Of a stretch of DNA of 5,462 nt, positions 5,127 through 5,462 are shown piece after piece. This DNA comes from a bacterium (GTDB taxonomy: Bacteria; JAHJDO01), in the NCBI GenBank assembly GCA_030631525.1, contig DAOVKY010000063.1:1-5462 (forward strand). The letters run 5' to 3'. The position numbers and the translations under genes are program-made. Each line of letters opens with the position of its first letter. Position 1 is the stretch's first letter. The notes beneath the pieces are model-generated. The model was not told where the DNA came from and searched no databases. It saw only the letters and a program-made list of their open reading frames with translations.

Positions 5127-5462
5127 GTATCTTGTCATTGGTGGTTATGCTGTAGGTCTTTATGGGCATCCTCGCGCAACCGGTGATATGGATGTATGGG
5201 TGGCAATTCACGAAAATAATGCTTTAAAGTTGGTGGAAGCATTGCATGATTTTGGATTTACTTCTCAAGAGATAAAAAAAGATTTCTTCTTAAAAAAAGC
5301 GCAGATAATTAGAATAGGGGTCCCTCCCCTTAGACTTGAAATTATTACTTCCATTGATGGTGTTCTTTTTGAAGAATGTTATAAAAATAAAAACACAGTA
5401 TTGATAGAGAATACTGAAGTTGATTTCATTTCCTATGAAGACTTAATAAAAAACAAAAAAGC
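5065..5462 (+). CDS. Minimal nucleotidyltransferase (DUF6036/AbiEii-like), 3' end missing at window edge
   Basis: The visible 132 codons match the polymerase-beta-type nucleotidyltransferase fold: YLVIGGYAVGLYGHPRATGDMDVWV (22-46, split GG at 26-27 and DxD at D41/D43, the metal-binding pair), then PPLRLEIITSIDGVLFEE (87-104) and the FISYEDLIKNKKA block (121-133) that normally precedes a C-terminal helix. Such proteins transfer a nucleotide or nucleotides to a protein or RNA; several relatives are toxins of toxin-antitoxin or abortive-infection systems. The position where relatives usually have a third aspartate (RxDxLT) is glutamate here (E92), which may still bind metal. The ATG at 5065 is chosen because the conserved N-terminus DFKEFIQLL follows and a stop lies at 5044-5046; no clear ribosome site is present, so coupling to the overlapping 4941 ORF is likely. 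No stop occurs before the window ends. The substrate cannot be told from sequence. Confidence 0.85.
   Translation, partial: MITFPKDFKEFIQLLHSKKIEYLVIGGYAVGLYGHPRATGDMDVWVAIHENNALKLVEALHDFGFTSQEIKKDFFLKKAQIIRIGVPPLRLEIITSIDGVLFEECYKNKNTVLIENTEVDFISYEDLIKNKK

Noticed and set aside
1..5462. CRISPR array, prophage or complete insertion sequence
   Set aside because: No regularly spaced repeats, transposase, integrase or phage structural genes are visible; only the REP-like palindrome and the 31-bp direct repeat hint at mobility.

Overview
This 5.46 kb window comes from a moderately AT-rich bacterial genome. It shows no single lineage marker. A threonyl-tRNA synthetase without its N-terminal TGS domain, a tRNA without an encoded CCA end, and absence of the usual thrS-infC and rpsO-pnp gene orders would suit an uncultivated lineage, but I cannot assign a phylum with confidence.

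Layout, right to left along the minus strand: a promoter at 4849-4877, tRNA-Val(GAC) at 4763-4836, thrS at 3027-4760 starting only 2 nt after the tRNA, a 72-nt gap holding a GTAG-type REP-like palindrome and a second hairpin, a gene for an AlbA_2/HATPase/winged-helix protein at 1581-2954, and 21 nt later pnp (1-1559), which runs off the left edge before its KH and S1 domains. The four genes share a strand with no convincing internal terminator, so they could be one translation/RNA-processing transcription unit into which an accessory gene has been placed. On the plus strand, diverging from the tRNA, lie a 61-codon ORF (4941-5126) and an overlapping minimal nucleotidyltransferase (5065 to the right edge), an accessory two-gene pair of possible toxin-antitoxin type.

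The most notable observation is that the last codons of thrS and of the AlbA_2 gene are near-copies: a 31-bp block matching at 28 positions, in the same reading frame, just before each stop codon. The copies lie exactly 1449 bp apart and bracket the AlbA_2 gene plus the REP-like palindrome. This looks like the scar of an insertion, or duplication-linked capture, at the 3' end of thrS. In that reading the AlbA_2 gene took its C-terminal tail and stop codon from a displaced thrS end. The second notable point is that thrS has no room for a Shine-Dalgarno leader: cutting the tRNA at its 3' end would leave a thrS mRNA with a 2-nt leader.
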